A stretch of DNA of 64,000 nucleotides from Streptomyces caelestis (lineage in GTDB: Bacteria; Actinomycetota; Actinomycetes; Streptomycetales; Streptomycetaceae): positions 8,060,001 through 8,124,000 of the forward strand of contig NZ_JACHNE010000001.1 in the NCBI RefSeq assembly GCF_014205255.1, given 5' to 3'. Shown piece by piece: positions 9,519 to 18,251 of this stretch. The position numbers were made by a program, and so were the translations under genes. The first letter of the stretch is position 1. The number at the start of each line of letters is the position of its first letter. The notes beneath the pieces were generated by a model. It saw nothing but the letters and a program-made list of their open reading frames with translations. It was not told where the DNA came from and made no database searches.

Positions 9519-9740
9519 ATGGATGACATGACCGCCACCGTGAAGGGCCCTGCCAGCTACTTCCCTTCCATCGAGAAGAAATACGGTCGCCCGATCGCGG
9601 AGTGGAAGGACCTGATCGGCTCCTCGCCTCTGACCAAGCACATGGAGCTCGTGAACTGGCTCAAGGCCGAGCACGGGCTGGGCCACGGTCACGCCAACGC
9701 CCTCGTCGCGCACACCCTCGCCGAGCGGTCCGGCAACTGA
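9519..9740 (+). CDS. DUF4287-family small protein
   Basis: This protein of 70-73 residues begins with closely spaced in-frame ATGs (9519 and 9528); the first is given. It contains the DUF4287 pattern SYFPSIEKKYGRPIAEW, followed by MELVNWLKAEHGLGHGHANA. This small soluble domain occurs alone or fused to other domains in actinobacteria and is thought to bind a ligand or protein. No function is established. It stands alone, followed by a groEL remnant. Confidence 0.85.
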   Translation: MDDMTATVKGPASYFPSIEKKYGRPIAEWKDLIGSSPLTKHMELVNWLKAEHGLGHGHANALVAHTLAERSGN

Positions 9741-9805
9741 GCTGCACTCCCGCAGTCCGCCTGTGAGGCCCCGGCCCTTCCTCAAGGTGATTGCCTGCTC
9801 AGGCC

Positions 9806-10249
9806 AGGGCTGCATCTCGCTCGTCGGCTCCAAGGTCACCGCCGTCAAGGACCTGCTGCCGCTGCTGGAGCGGGTCATGAAGGAGAGCCGGCCGACGCCT
9901 CGGAAGTGGAGCTGAAGGAGCGCAAGCACCGCATCGAGGACGCGGTACGCGACGCCAGGGCGGCCGTCGAGGAGGGCATCGTGCCCGGCGGCGGGGCGGC
10001 GCCGCTGCACGCCGCCGGGACCGCGTTCGACAAGCTGCACGCGGAGGGCGAGGAAGCCACCGGCGTGCAGATGGTGCGCAGCGCGCTGAGCGCCCCGCTG
10101 ACGCCGGACTGGAAGGCGGCGTGGTGGTGGAGAAGGTGCGCTCGCTGCCGCAGGGCCGCGGCCTGAACGCCGCGACCGGCGAGTACGTCGCCATGCCGGC
10201 CGGCCGGGCGCAGCCGCGCCCGGCATCATCGAGCCGGATCAGGTGTGGG
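9806..10249 (+). pseudogene. Decayed groEL remnant
   Basis: Three GroEL-like pieces occur in order but in different frames. A piece reading ISLVGSKVTAVKDLLPLLE (apical domain) is followed from about 9886, after a large internal deletion and frame change, by VELKERKHRIEDAVRDARA and VEEGIVPGGG from the intermediate/equatorial region. A later frame change gives VVVEKVRSLP and GLNAATGEYV, then GIIEPDQV. There is no start, and most of the apical and N-terminal equatorial domains are missing. The tail runs into the ZIP transporter gene on the other strand. It cannot encode a chaperonin. Confidence 0.85.
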
Positions 10250-11000
10250 AGAGGGCGAAGGAGACGAGGAAGCCGCTGACGGTGATCAGCCCGATGGCCA
10301 GGTGGGCGTCGTCGAACGCTTCGGGGATCATCGTGTCGGCGATCATGGCGAGGATCGCCCCGGCCGCCACTGCGGTCACCGCGGCGATCACGGCGGGGGA
10401 GAAGGAACCGACCACCGTGTAACCGAGGACGGCCGACACCGTGCCGGCCGCGGCGATCGCCGCCCAGACGCCGAAGACGTACCCCTTGGTGCGGCCGGCC
10501 TTCTTCATCCCCGCCGAACTGGACAGCCCCTCGGGAACGTTGCTGATGAACACCGCGGCCACGGTCACGAGGCTGACCGCGCCACCGTTGAGCAGGCTGA
10601 CGCCGATCACCGCGGACTCCGGCACACCGTCGAGCAGGGCGCCGAGCGCGAGCGCCGTCCCGGATCCGCCCTGCTCGGCCTCCGACGGCTGCGTCTCCGC
10701 CTGATCGCGACCGGAGCGCTTGCGGTGGCGCGCACCCCGGCGGGCGAGCCACACATTGCCCCCGGTGTAGGCCAAGGCGCCGACGAGGGTGCCGACGGCC
10801 GTGGGAGCAAGCCCCGCCTGCTCGTACGCCTCCCCGACCAGCTCGAAGGACACCGCTGAGATCAGCACCCCGGCCCCGAAGGCCATCACGGTCGCGATCA
10901 CCTTCTGCGGCACCCGCAGCATGTATCCCAGCGCGGCACCGAGCAGCAGCGCCGAGCCCGCCACCAGCCCCCACAAACCAGCCTGTACGACTTCAGCCAT
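10239..11000 (-). CDS. ZIP-family metal transporter
   Basis: The 253-residue membrane protein has about eight hydrophobic segments and the two ZIP metal-site helices: ALGALLDGVPES and VFISNVPEGLSSSAG. The loop between the third and fourth segments is charged (residues ~90-115), as in other ZIPs. It would move Zn(II) or another divalent cation into the cytoplasm. The start at 11000 is preferred over the upstream ATG at 11021 because the conserved part begins there. It overlaps the decayed groEL tail on the opposite strand by 11 bp. Metal specificity is not readable. Confidence 0.9.
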   Translation of the reverse strand: MAEVVQAGLWGLVAGSALLLGAALGYMLRVPQKVIATVMAFGAGVLISAVSFELVGEAYEQAGLAPTAVGTLVGALAYTGGNVWLARRGARHRKRSGRDQAETQPSEAEQGGSGTALALGALLDGVPESAVIGVSLLNGGAVSLVTVAAVFISNVPEGLSSSAGMKKAGRTKGYVFGVWAAIAAAGTVSAVLGYTVVGSFSPAVIAAVTAVAAGAILAMIADTMIPEAFDDAHLAIGLITVSGFLVSFALSHT

Positions 11001-11030
11001 GCCGACCCGTCTACCCGCCAAGGATGTGGA

Positions 11031-11193
11031 TCAACGGGCCAGGGCGGTCGTGCGGACCGAAGTGAGCCACGCAACAAGAACTCCAGCAGGGACGTCGTGC
11101 CCGAGCTGTTTCCAGACCTGCTTGAACGCCGCGCCGGCCAGGACGCCACGGAGGGTGCCCATGGCCGTCCCGACCGGCTTGCAAGCGACCTTC
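11031..11193 (-). pseudogene. Truncated DUF4235 gene fragment
   Basis: Directly after the DUF3618 stop codon, a frame reads KVACKPVGTAMGTLRGVLAG and AAFKQVWKQLGHD, the N-terminal half of DUF4235 membrane proteins. DUF4235 normally follows a holin-like and a DUF3618 gene in this order. The second half is missing or replaced by an unrelated tail ending at 11031, and no start codon with a ribosome-binding site is evident. It is most likely a remnant of the third gene of this cassette. Confidence 0.5.
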
Positions 11194-11200
11194 GAGGCCT

Positions 11201-11671
11201 TTATCGATGCTTCCTCGAACGGCGGATGAGCAGCAGCGCCACGAGCGCGCCGGCGGCGGCGAGCAGCGGAGTGCGGTTGGCCCGCGCCGCCTGCAGGCCC
11301 TGGCCGGCCTTCTCCCGTACCGGCTCTGGAGCCTTCTCCCGGGCCAGCTCTCCGATGTGCACGGCCTGCTCGCGGACCTGTTCGGTCGCCGCGGCGGCCT
11401 TGGCGCGCACCGGCTCGGGGGTCCTGTCCTGTACCGCGTGGGCCGCGTGTGCGGCCTTGTCCCGCAACTGGCTCCTGACCTGTGTGGTCTTCTCGGTGAC
11501 CTGCTGCTTGACGGCCGTCGTCTTCTCCTGGGCGCGGGTCTTGACGTCGGTCTTCGCCGCGAGCGCCTCGACGGTCTCGCCGAGTCCCTCACGAGTCGCC
11601 TCGACCTGCTCACGCAGTTCCTCAGGGGAAGGCGTTGCCTCATCGCGCGTGTGCGGCTTGTCCTCGGTCAT
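11201..11671 (-). CDS. DUF3618 protein
   Basis: The 156-residue protein has the DUF3618 start PSPEELREQVEATREGLGET, then a long charged amphipathic helical region with repeats of EPVR/EKA type, and one C-terminal transmembrane helix (LLAAAGALVALLLI) followed by basic residues. It is probably a membrane-anchored helical protein of the envelope. Its start overlaps the holin-like gene stop by ATGA. The cassette holin-like / DUF3618 / DUF4235 is common in actinobacteria and often stress-linked; its biochemical role is unknown. Confidence 0.85.
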   Translation of the reverse strand: MTEDKPHTRDEATPSPEELREQVEATREGLGETVEALAAKTDVKTRAQEKTTAVKQQVTEKTTQVRSQLRDKAAHAAHAVQDRTPEPVRAKAAAATEQVREQAVHIGELAREKAPEPVREKAGQGLQAARANRTPLLAAAGALVALLLIRRSRKHR

Positions 11672-12087
11672 CGTTGTGCCCTTTCCTTGATCTCGGCCGC
11701 ATCGGCCTTGACACTGTCCATGGTCTGTTCGGGAGCCGGTGGGGTTGCCTTGCTGACCTCCTGCTTGCCGAGAGCCGTCATGACTGCGGTGACGGCGGCC
11801 AGGACGCCGGTGACGATCAGCGCCGCCATCCACACGTCCATGGCGAGGGACAGCGCTGCGATCACGGTGACCACGAGGGCCTGCAGGGTGAGCACACCCA
11901 TCAGACCGGCGCCGCCGAACAGGCCACCGCCCTTGCCGAACCGCTTGCCCTTCTCGGTCATCTCCGCCTGCGCCAGGCGCATCTCGTCGCGCACCAGCTG
12001 TGACAACTGCTGCGAGGCACGCTGCACCAGGTCGCCCACCGGTTCCTGCGCTCCGGCATCGGTGCGGTGGGAGCTGTCTGTGGTCAT
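11668..12087 (-). CDS. Holin-X-like (phage_holin_3_6) membrane protein
   Basis: The 139-residue protein has an N-terminal amphipathic helix (VQRASQQLSQLVRDEMRLAQ), a Gly-rich segment and two transmembrane helices (about residues 60-80 and 88-108). This is the actinobacterial Holin-X family, which is chromosomal and not evidence of a prophage here. It is translationally coupled to the DUF3618 gene. The function is unproven; a role in envelope organisation is assumed. Confidence 0.85.
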   Translation of the reverse strand: MTTDSSHRTDAGAQEPVGDLVQRASQQLSQLVRDEMRLAQAEMTEKGKRFGKGGGLFGGAGLMGVLTLQALVVTVIAALSLAMDVWMAALIVTGVLAAVTAVMTALGKQEVSKATPPAPEQTMDSVKADAAEIKERAQR

Positions 12088-12230
12088 GGGTGCTCACCTG
12101 CCCTTCGTCGGTGTTTGCGGCAGGTCTGCGGCCGTTCGCCCGTCGATAGGCGACCATCGCCTGCCCGTTGGCCGGATCCGTCGGTCCGACCGGCTGTCCG
12201 GGTACCCACGCATCAGCGCATCACAGCCCG

Positions 12231-12779
12231 TCAGAACACCCGTCGCCTCAGCAGACGGGGTGTGCCCCGCACCAGGGCGGCCGAGGCCAGCCCGATCACG
12301 CCCCCGGCGGCCACATCGGAGGGGTAGTGGGCACCGCTGTGCACCCGCTCGGCGGCCACCATCACCGCGGACACCCCACAGACGGCACCGGCAGCCGGCC
12401 ACACCGGCGCGACGGCGCCCGCGAAAGCCGCGGCGGCCGCAGCGTGTCCGGAAGGGAAGGAGGAACTGTCCGGGCGCTCCTTGAGTTCCTCAGGCGGGAC
12501 CCATTCCCGTGGTGGGCGGCGCCGCCGGTACAGCCTCTTGGCGACCGCGTTCGACAGCACCTGGGACGTCGTCATGGCGACCACTCCCGCGGCTGCGGCC
12601 GTACGGCCGCGCCACCCGCCGAGTGCGGCCATGGCTGCGGCCGTCGCCCACCACAGCTTGGTGTGCTCGGCCGCCTCCTGCACCGCGGGTGCCAGCCGCC
12701 GCACCCAGGGCGGCCCCCATCCGATGGCCCGTCTGGCCAGCCGGTGGTCCCTGTCGCGCAGATCCAGCATCGTTCCCAT
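12231..12779 (-). CDS. PAP2-type lipid phosphatase
   Basis: The 182-residue membrane protein carries the three PAP2 phosphatase motifs: KRLYRRRRP (first), FPSGHA with the catalytic His (second), and ERVHSGAHYPSDVAAG with the nucleophilic His and Asp (third). Several hydrophobic segments surround them. The family removes phosphate from lipid phosphates such as undecaprenyl pyrophosphate or phosphatidic acid at the outer face of the membrane. Length is slightly short but complete. It stands alone on the minus strand. Confidence 0.9.
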   Translation of the reverse strand: MGTMLDLRDRDHRLARRAIGWGPPWVRRLAPAVQEAAEHTKLWWATAAAMAALGGWRGRTAAAAGVVAMTTSQVLSNAVAKRLYRRRRPPREWVPPEELKERPDSSSFPSGHAAAAAAFAGAVAPVWPAAGAVCGVSAVMVAAERVHSGAHYPSDVAAGGVIGLASAALVRGTPRLLRRRVF

Positions 12780-13061
12780 GACCAGCCGACTTCCCGTTCA
12801 GGGCCTGGTCACACCGGTGCCGTGATCAAAGCGATCAGCGCTTGGGCAACTGATCGGAGTGTCCGGCGACTGCCGCTCCACCTACGGCCTTCGATGAGCA
12901 GCCCCCTGCACTGCCGCTCCCCGGGACGCTGTCGGCGTTCCCTCGCGGTTTCCTCGGCCTCGACGAGGCCGCCGAGGGTGGTGTCGACGGCGAAGCGGTA
13001 GGACCTGGCGGCGTCCGCCCTCTGGGGTCCACGGTCCCGGACCGCCCCCGGATCCGCGCCG
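12780..13061. other. Intergenic stretch without recognised gene
   Basis: Short open frames occur on both strands, but none has a recognisable domain together with a plausible start. The segment joins the PAP2 gene start to an FG-GAP remnant and is probably decayed sequence. Confidence 0.4.
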
Positions 13062-13165
13062 TCAGGAGATGCGGACGTCCGACCAGTTCGTGATCTTGCC
13101 GACCTGGGACCGGCTGTCGAAACCGCCCTTGCCGTTGCCCCGGTTCAGCCAGACGTCGGCCCTTC
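13062..13165 (-). pseudogene. FG-GAP/VCBS repeat C-terminal remnant
   Basis: The minus strand reads ADVWLNRGNGKGGFDSRSQV and then GKITNWSDVRIS before a stop at 13062. This is the last beta-propeller blade of secreted FG-GAP-repeat hydrolases of Streptomyces. Nothing upstream continues the propeller, so only the final ~33 codons survive. About 150 bp further (to 13312) I see no gene. Confidence 0.65.
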
Positions 13166-13312
13166 GTGAGGCACCCCGAATCATGGACTACCCTGTGCTC
13201 CTCACGAGGCCAGTGGATCAACGCCGCCAACTCGTCCTGCGCAATGGCGGCTTCGCCTGGTGCGTCTGACCGGAAAGGCCCACCGACCTGGTGGGGCGTC
13301 TAGCGTGGTCCC

Positions 13313-13939
13313 GTGAACGATCACGGTGTTGCTCATGGCTTCACGTCGGGGGACACCCAGCCCCGGCCCTCCGACTGGGTTCACGTCTCACGAGGACTGC
13401 CGCATGCGGCAGTCGCGGACGGACACCGGCTGCCGTTCGGCGCGTGCCAGTTCGACGGCGCCTGGGCAGACCGGGTCCTGCAGCACGTCGCCGACCCCGT
13501 CCGGGTGCTGGACGAGCTGCTGCGAGTCGTACGCCCCGGTGGCCGGGTCGCATTGGCAGACCCGGACTACGACACTCAGGTACTCGATATCGACGACCAG
13601 GAACTTGCCCGCAAGGTGCTGCGCTTCCGGGCCGAGGTGGCGCTGCGCAACGGCTCGCTGGCCTACCGGCACGCCGGACTGCTCGCGGCCCGCGGCCTCC
13701 ACGACATCACAGTGGAAGCCCGGACGCTGGTCGTGCGTGACCCATCGGCGGCCGACAATGTCATGGGCCTGCGCACCTGGGCACACACCGCCGCGGCCCG
13801 GGGCTACCTTGATCCCATCGAGGCGGACCGGTTCGTGGCCCAATTCAACGATGCCGTGCGCACGGGTCGCTTCACCTACGCCGTCACGTTCTTCCTGACG
13901 GTCGGCACGCTGCCCAAGTCACTGATGGCCAGCGGGTGA
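13313..13939 (+). pseudogene. Class I SAM methyltransferase lacking its N-terminal half
   Basis: The frame (208 codons, GTG at 13313) matches the second half of a UbiE/class I methyltransferase: VADGHRLPFGACQFDGAWAD, then LQHVADPVRVLDELLRVVRP and GGRVALADPDYDT. The ~90 residues that should precede it, with the SAM-binding glycine loop (motif I), are missing and replaced by ~40 unrelated residues. It should not bind SAM. It is called a truncated gene, though the frame is long and could still be translated. Confidence 0.65.
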
Positions 13940-13970
13940 GAGCGGCGTGCCGCACAGCAGGCCACGGCAG

Positions 13971-15053
13971 TCACCATCCTGCCGTTGATGTCCTGGCCAG
14001 GGCCCGCTTGATCTCGGCTGCGGGGAACGGAGTGCGCTTGGTCTGCGTGAGCAGTCGCTGGTGAAAGTCGTCCAGGACGATTGCGTGCGGCGCGTGACGG
14101 TCGATGATCGCGCCGATGTCGGAAGGAACGCCGTCGGGCCTGTGGCCTTCGATCCATGCTCGCAGGAAGGCCCCGTGTTCGGTGCCACCACGCACACCGT
14201 CGGGCAGGTGATGGCGAAGGAGGTGGCCCGGTGCGTAGCAGCGGTCGTACACAAGATGATCGGCAAGGAAGGCGCTCTCCTGCGCCGAAAGGTCGAAGCC
14301 GCGGCTCAACGCGAGCCCGAAGTCCGCGAAGTACACCTGTCGGCCGTCAGTGAGCAGGTTGGCGAAGTGTGAGTCGAAGTGGACCAATCCGCGCGCACTC
14401 ATGAACTCCGTCCCCCGCAGCAGCGCATCCTCGACCCACTCGTAGGACGACTCGCCACCTGGACCCCGCCAGGCCGCATCACGGGCGTTGCTGAGCCACG
14501 CGGCGAGCGTCTGGGGTACATGCTCCAAGAACAGCACCAGACTGAAGGAGGACCCTCCGATAGCCTCCAGCCGACGACGCACGGCTGGCGATTCCTCCCA
14601 ATGTGCAACCGCCCCGTCAACGCCCCCGAACTCGTCAACGAAGTCGGCAGGGGCACTGTCCGGCAAAACGCGCCAGTGATACAGCAGCGGGAAGCCCGCG
14701 TACTCGTTCTTCAGCACCCAGCCTGTGGCCAAGATGTGAGCGGCCAACTCACGCCAAGCACCGAACCCCGCCGACCCCACTCCGTACTGGTAGAAGAGGG
14801 GAAGTTCGAAGAGATTAGCGGTCGACCGCACGTGCTCCGGTGCCAACTCGATGTCCGTTAGCGGGACCCGCTTGACGAAGACGCGTATCCCCTCGATCTC
14901 CATCTCCGCCGACCTGCCGCCGATACCGGAACCGAGTCTCGGCGCGGCGGCCACAGCATCCCCAAGCCGGCGGTCGCTGAACAGGGACAGCCGCGCTCCC
15001 ACGGTCGCGTATGCGGACACCCGCGCATTATGTCCTGACTCGGTCACATCCAT
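13971..15053 (-). CDS. Atypical protein/small-molecule kinase-like protein
   Basis: The 360-residue protein has a kinase-like fold. The catalytic loop reads LVHFDSHFANLL (HxDxHxxN form) and the metal-binding segment reads VYFADFGLALSRG (DFG). A lysine in the N-lobe strand IRVFVKRVPL could be the ATP-contacting residue. The catalytic loop is closer to aminoglycoside-kinase/LPS-kinase-like enzymes than to Hanks-type Ser/Thr kinases. There is no membrane segment. It stands alone, convergent with the methyltransferase remnant. Substrate unknown. Confidence 0.7.
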   Translation of the reverse strand: MDVTESGHNARVSAYATVGARLSLFSDRRLGDAVAAAPRLGSGIGGRSAEMEIEGIRVFVKRVPLTDIELAPEHVRSTANLFELPLFYQYGVGSAGFGAWRELAAHILATGWVLKNEYAGFPLLYHWRVLPDSAPADFVDEFGGVDGAVAHWEESPAVRRRLEAIGGSSFSLVLFLEHVPQTLAAWLSNARDAAWRGPGGESSYEWVEDALLRGTEFMSARGLVHFDSHFANLLTDGRQVYFADFGLALSRGFDLSAQESAFLADHLVYDRCYAPGHLLRHHLPDGVRGGTEHGAFLRAWIEGHRPDGVPSDIGAIIDRHAPHAIVLDDFHQRLLTQTKRTPFPAAEIKRALARTSTAGW

Positions 15054-15109
15054 CGGCGGCTCCAGCCTGGCATCAGAACTGAGTGCTGTTGATCATGCCG
15101 GGGGCCCGC

Positions 15110-15966
15110 GCGATTCCCAAGTCGAGGTCAGCTTCGCGGCCCTTCGCCAGACCGCCCCCGACCGCGCGCCCGAACTCGCCGCCGCTGTCCAGCAGGCCTT
15201 CTACGTCGACGGCCTCAGTCTGTCGGAGGCGGCCACCTACCGCGCCTTCGCCCAGGCGGCCGGGCTCGACGCCGACGCCGTGGTCTCCGCCTTCCAGGAC
15301 CCCGAGGCACCGTCCACGGCGGCGGACGACTTCCACCGCGCGGCCGGACTGGGCGTCACCGGCTTCCCCACCTTGCTGGCGGTGGACGGCGATGCCGTCA
15401 CTCACCTGGCCCATGGCCACACCACCGCCGACGAGATCGACATCCGGCACCCCTACGAGGGCAAGCTCAAGGCCTGGGCCGCGCTCGGCCCGAACCTGCC
15501 CACCCGTTTGGTCGACCTCCAGCCGCTGACCGGCGACCTCACCCTGGAGGGCCACCGCTTCGAACTCAAGGGCGGCCCGGCCGGTCTGCCCGACCGCCAC
15601 TACCTGTGGCAGGCCGAGCAGCGCGCGGTCCTCGGCGGTGTGCTGCTCTTCCAGCAGGAGCACGTCTGGATCGCGGACACCGCCACTTCGGGCGACCGCG
15701 CGCCCTGGATCGACCTGCTGGACGAGATGGCCTCCCTCGACCCGGAGCTGGTCGTCCCCGGCCACCGCCTGCCCGGCGCCGCGGCCGACGTCTCCGCCAT
15801 CACCGCCACCCGGGACTACCTGCTCGCCTTCGAGGAGGAGCTGGCCAAGGCCTCCGACGGCGCCGCCCTCACCGAAGCGCTCGTGCGGCGCTACCCGGAC
15901 CACGGCATGCTGATCGCCGCCCAGATCGGCGCCAAGGTCGCCAAGGGTGAAATGAAGTGGGGCTGA
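15110..15966 (+). pseudogene. DsbA-family / metallo-beta-lactamase-fold chimera
   Basis: The open frame joins two truncated genes. From about 15121 to 15440 it reads as the C-terminal part of a DsbA/FrnE-like thioredoxin-fold protein (QQAFYVDGLSLSEAATYRAF, GVTGFPTLLAVDG) with the CxxC half missing. From about 15440 to 15966 it reads as the C-terminal part of an MBL-fold hydrolase (WAALGPNLPTRLVD, HVWIADTA, PELVVPGHRLPGAA) lacking the HxHxDH zinc motif. A deletion between two neighbouring genes would explain it. No clear start codon precedes it. Both active sites are gone, so function is doubtful, although the frame stays open up to the SnoaL-like gene 1 bp downstream. Confidence 0.65.
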
Positions 15967-15967
15967 C

Positions 15968-16378
15968 ATGACCGACTTCGCCACCTCCACCGCCCCCGCC
16001 GACGTCGTACGCCGTCAGTACCTGGCCTCCGCCGCCGGTGACCTGGAGGCCCTGCGCGCCACCCTCGCCCCCGACGTGGAGTGGACGGAGATGGCCGGCT
16101 TCCCGCTCGCGGGCACCTACCGCACTCCCGACGGCGTCACCTCCCACGTCATGGAGGAACTCGCCAAGGAATGGGACGACTGGGCCGCCCACGACGACAC
16201 CTACGTCGTCGACGGCGAGAACGTCGTCGTCCTGGCCCGCTACACGGCCGTCAACAAGGCCACCGGCAAGCCGCTCGCCGTCCGCGTCGCCCATCACTTC
16301 GTCGTGCGCGGTGGGCTCATCGTCCGCTTCGAGCAGTTCGTCGACACCGCGCTGGTGCGCGAGGCGATGAGCGCATAG
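15968..16378 (+). CDS. SnoaL/NTF2-like protein
   Basis: The 136-residue protein has the NTF2/ketosteroid-isomerase-like cone fold pattern: a helix with RRQYLASAAGDLEALRATLA, strand DVEWTEMAGFPLAGTY, and a C-terminal sheet ending VRGGLIVRFEQFVDT. Members are small isomerases, cyclases or ligand-binding proteins. It follows the MBL-fold remnant by 1 bp, suggesting they were one operon. The actual reaction is unknown. Confidence 0.85.
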   Translation: MTDFATSTAPADVVRRQYLASAAGDLEALRATLAPDVEWTEMAGFPLAGTYRTPDGVTSHVMEELAKEWDDWAAHDDTYVVDGENVVVLARYTAVNKATGKPLAVRVAHHFVVRGGLIVRFEQFVDTALVREAMSA

Positions 16379-16548
16379 ACGTCCCACCAGGCGGTGCCCG
16401 AGCCCGTTCGTGCGAGGCCGGTACGTCTGGGATGACTGCCGGGCCGACCCCGCCGAGCCGGTCGGCCGCCTGGACAAGGCCCTCACCGCCGCGGGCGTCC
16501 GCCGCAGTGCCCACCCCGTGCGGCGATGGGCACTGCGCGTGATCGTCG

Positions 16549-16579
16549 AACCGCAGGTGAGCCTCGCTCACCTGCGGTT
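16549..16579. terminator. Strong hairpin after protease gene
   Basis: The arms AACCGCAGGTGAGC and GCTCACCTGCGGTT form a perfect 14-bp stem with a 3-base loop, immediately after the minus-strand protease stop codon (16580-16582). It has no U-tract, as is usual for Streptomyces intrinsic terminators. The ~170 bp between it and the SnoaL-like gene holds no recognisable gene. Confidence 0.85.
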
Positions 16580-17972
16580 TCAGCCCCAGATGTCGTACTG
16601 CTGGAAACCGGTGCCGACCGAGATCCGTGTCGCGAAGATCTCGGTGGTCGCCTTCCCGGTGCCCTTGTAGAGGTAGAGCGTGCCGCCGGGGGTGCGGGCC
16701 AGGAAGTCGGCGTTGCCGTCGCCGCTGACGTCGCCGACCGCGTCGAAGGCGTTGTAGCCGGTCCAGGCGCTGCGCACTGGAGGCGCGGGCGCCGAAGGAG
16801 CTGCCGTTGGAGTCCTTCTCGTAGCCGGTCTTCGTGGAGGACTCCCGGACGAAGATGTCGGCCTTGCCGTCGGCCCTGCCGTTGAAGGTGCTCAGGTTCG
16901 TGTCGTCGATCTGGCGGTAGGCGGAGCCGGCATAAGCGCTCATCTTGGTGAAGACGCTGTAGTAGCCCTTGTCCACGCAGTCCTCGACGCCCCAGGAGAC
17001 CACTCCGGCGATCCGGCCGCCCACGACCAGCGGGCCGCCGGAGTCGCCGTTGCACGCCGCGCTGGTACCGGTGTCGCTCCCACTCTGGGTGCCCGCGCAG
17101 ACCATGCGCCCCGCGGCGAAGGCCGTGTCGTAGACGCCGGAGCAGGTGCTGTCGGAGCGCAGGGTCAGCGTGGCCGTCCGCAGCGTCTGGGAAAGGTCCT
17201 GGCTGGTGGAGCTGGTACGGCCCCAGCCGTAGAGCTTGGCCTGGGTGCCGACGGCGTACGAGGCGGTGTCGCCGTGGGCGACCATGCGGATCGGCGTCGC
17301 CTTGACCGGGACGGCCAGGGTGAGCATGCCGAGGTCGCTCTCGTACCTCCCCACCTCTCTGTCCACCGGGTCGTACCCCCATTGCCACCACTGGCGCAGC
17401 ACGGCCGTGGCCTGGCCGCCGTGCAGGTCGGTGGTGCCGGTGGAGTCGGTGGTGGGCAGTTGGGCGGTGCCCGTGACGACGGCGCCGTGGGCCTGCCAGT
17501 TGTAATCCCTGCCGTCGTTCCTGACACAGTGGGCGGCGGTCAGGATCTTCGTGGGGGCCACGACCGCGCCACCGCAGAAGAAGCTCACGTCGTCGCCGGT
17601 CTCGGTGGTGTCCCTGTCGTCGTGGTACCAGAGCTGGGCCATCCACGGGGCCGAGCTGAGGGTGGTCTCGCTGCCACCGATGACCTTCGGGTCGGTGCTG
17701 GACGTGTTCGTGCCGGAGCTCAGCGACGACTTCTCGGTCGTCTGCCCCGCGGTGCCGTCGCCGGCGAGGGCACCGGCGATGCGCTTCTCCAGGGCGGAGA
17801 GCGAGGGCGAGCCGATGGCCGGCTTGACCGTCGGGGTCGGTACGGCGGTGGCCGCACCGGCGGAGGAGGTCATCAGCGTGGCGGCGACGACCGCGGCGAC
17901 GCCGGCGGCGGCGACGGGCAGGGCGATGCGTATCCGGCGTCTGTGACGGCCGCCGGACGGTGTCGTGGGCAA
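16580..17972 (-). CDS. Secreted trypsin-like serine protease with FG-GAP tail, frameshifted
   Basis: After a signal peptide (hydrophobic core ALPVAAAGVAAVVAATLM, cleavage near SAGA), a propeptide leads to a trypsin domain beginning VIGGSETTLSSAPWMAQLW. The catalytic triad is visible: ILTAAHC (His), SDLGMLTL (Asp) and CNGDSGGPLV (Ser). The C-terminal ~90 residues form FG-GAP/VCBS repeats. These lie in two frames: the main frame runs off near 16781, and the repeat (FDAVGDVSGDGNADFLART) continues one base shifted to 16580. One inserted base near 16781 explains it, so either a sequencing error or a recent mutation. The protease domain is intact. The start is taken as TTG 17972 behind GGGGGGA; an upstream start is possible. 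Confidence 0.75.
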
Positions 17973-18041
17973 GGGAGTCCCCCCAGAGGAACATGAGACG
18001 TGAGGGACGCGAGCCGCGTCCATCCTTCTCAGCGCCAAAGG

Positions 18042-18072
18042 GCCGACCTCCGTCACTGAGACGAAGGTCGGC
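18042..18072. terminator. Hairpin between icmF and protease gene
   Basis: GCCGACCTCCGTC (18042-18054) pairs with GACGAAGGTCGGC (18060-18072) with one mismatch and a 5-base loop. It lies ~180 bp after the icmF stop and before the protease promoter region, a position that suits an icmF terminator. Confidence 0.5.
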
Positions 18073-18251
18073 GGATTCTTCCCGACACGGGGGGCCGGTA
18101 CGACGACTGAGAACGCGCCGAAACAGGCCGGATCGTCCGCCCCGAACGCCTCGGAGGGGCTCGGAGATCTGATCCGGCAACGCCGAGACGGGTAACGGCA
18201 GCCATCTGGGATCTTATCTGCTGAGTCGCTGCGGGGTGGTTTCCGGGCTGG

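Noticed and set aside
11668..12087. Prophage inferred from a holin-like gene
   Set aside because: This Holin-X family is a common chromosomal gene in actinobacteria, and no other phage genes are nearby.
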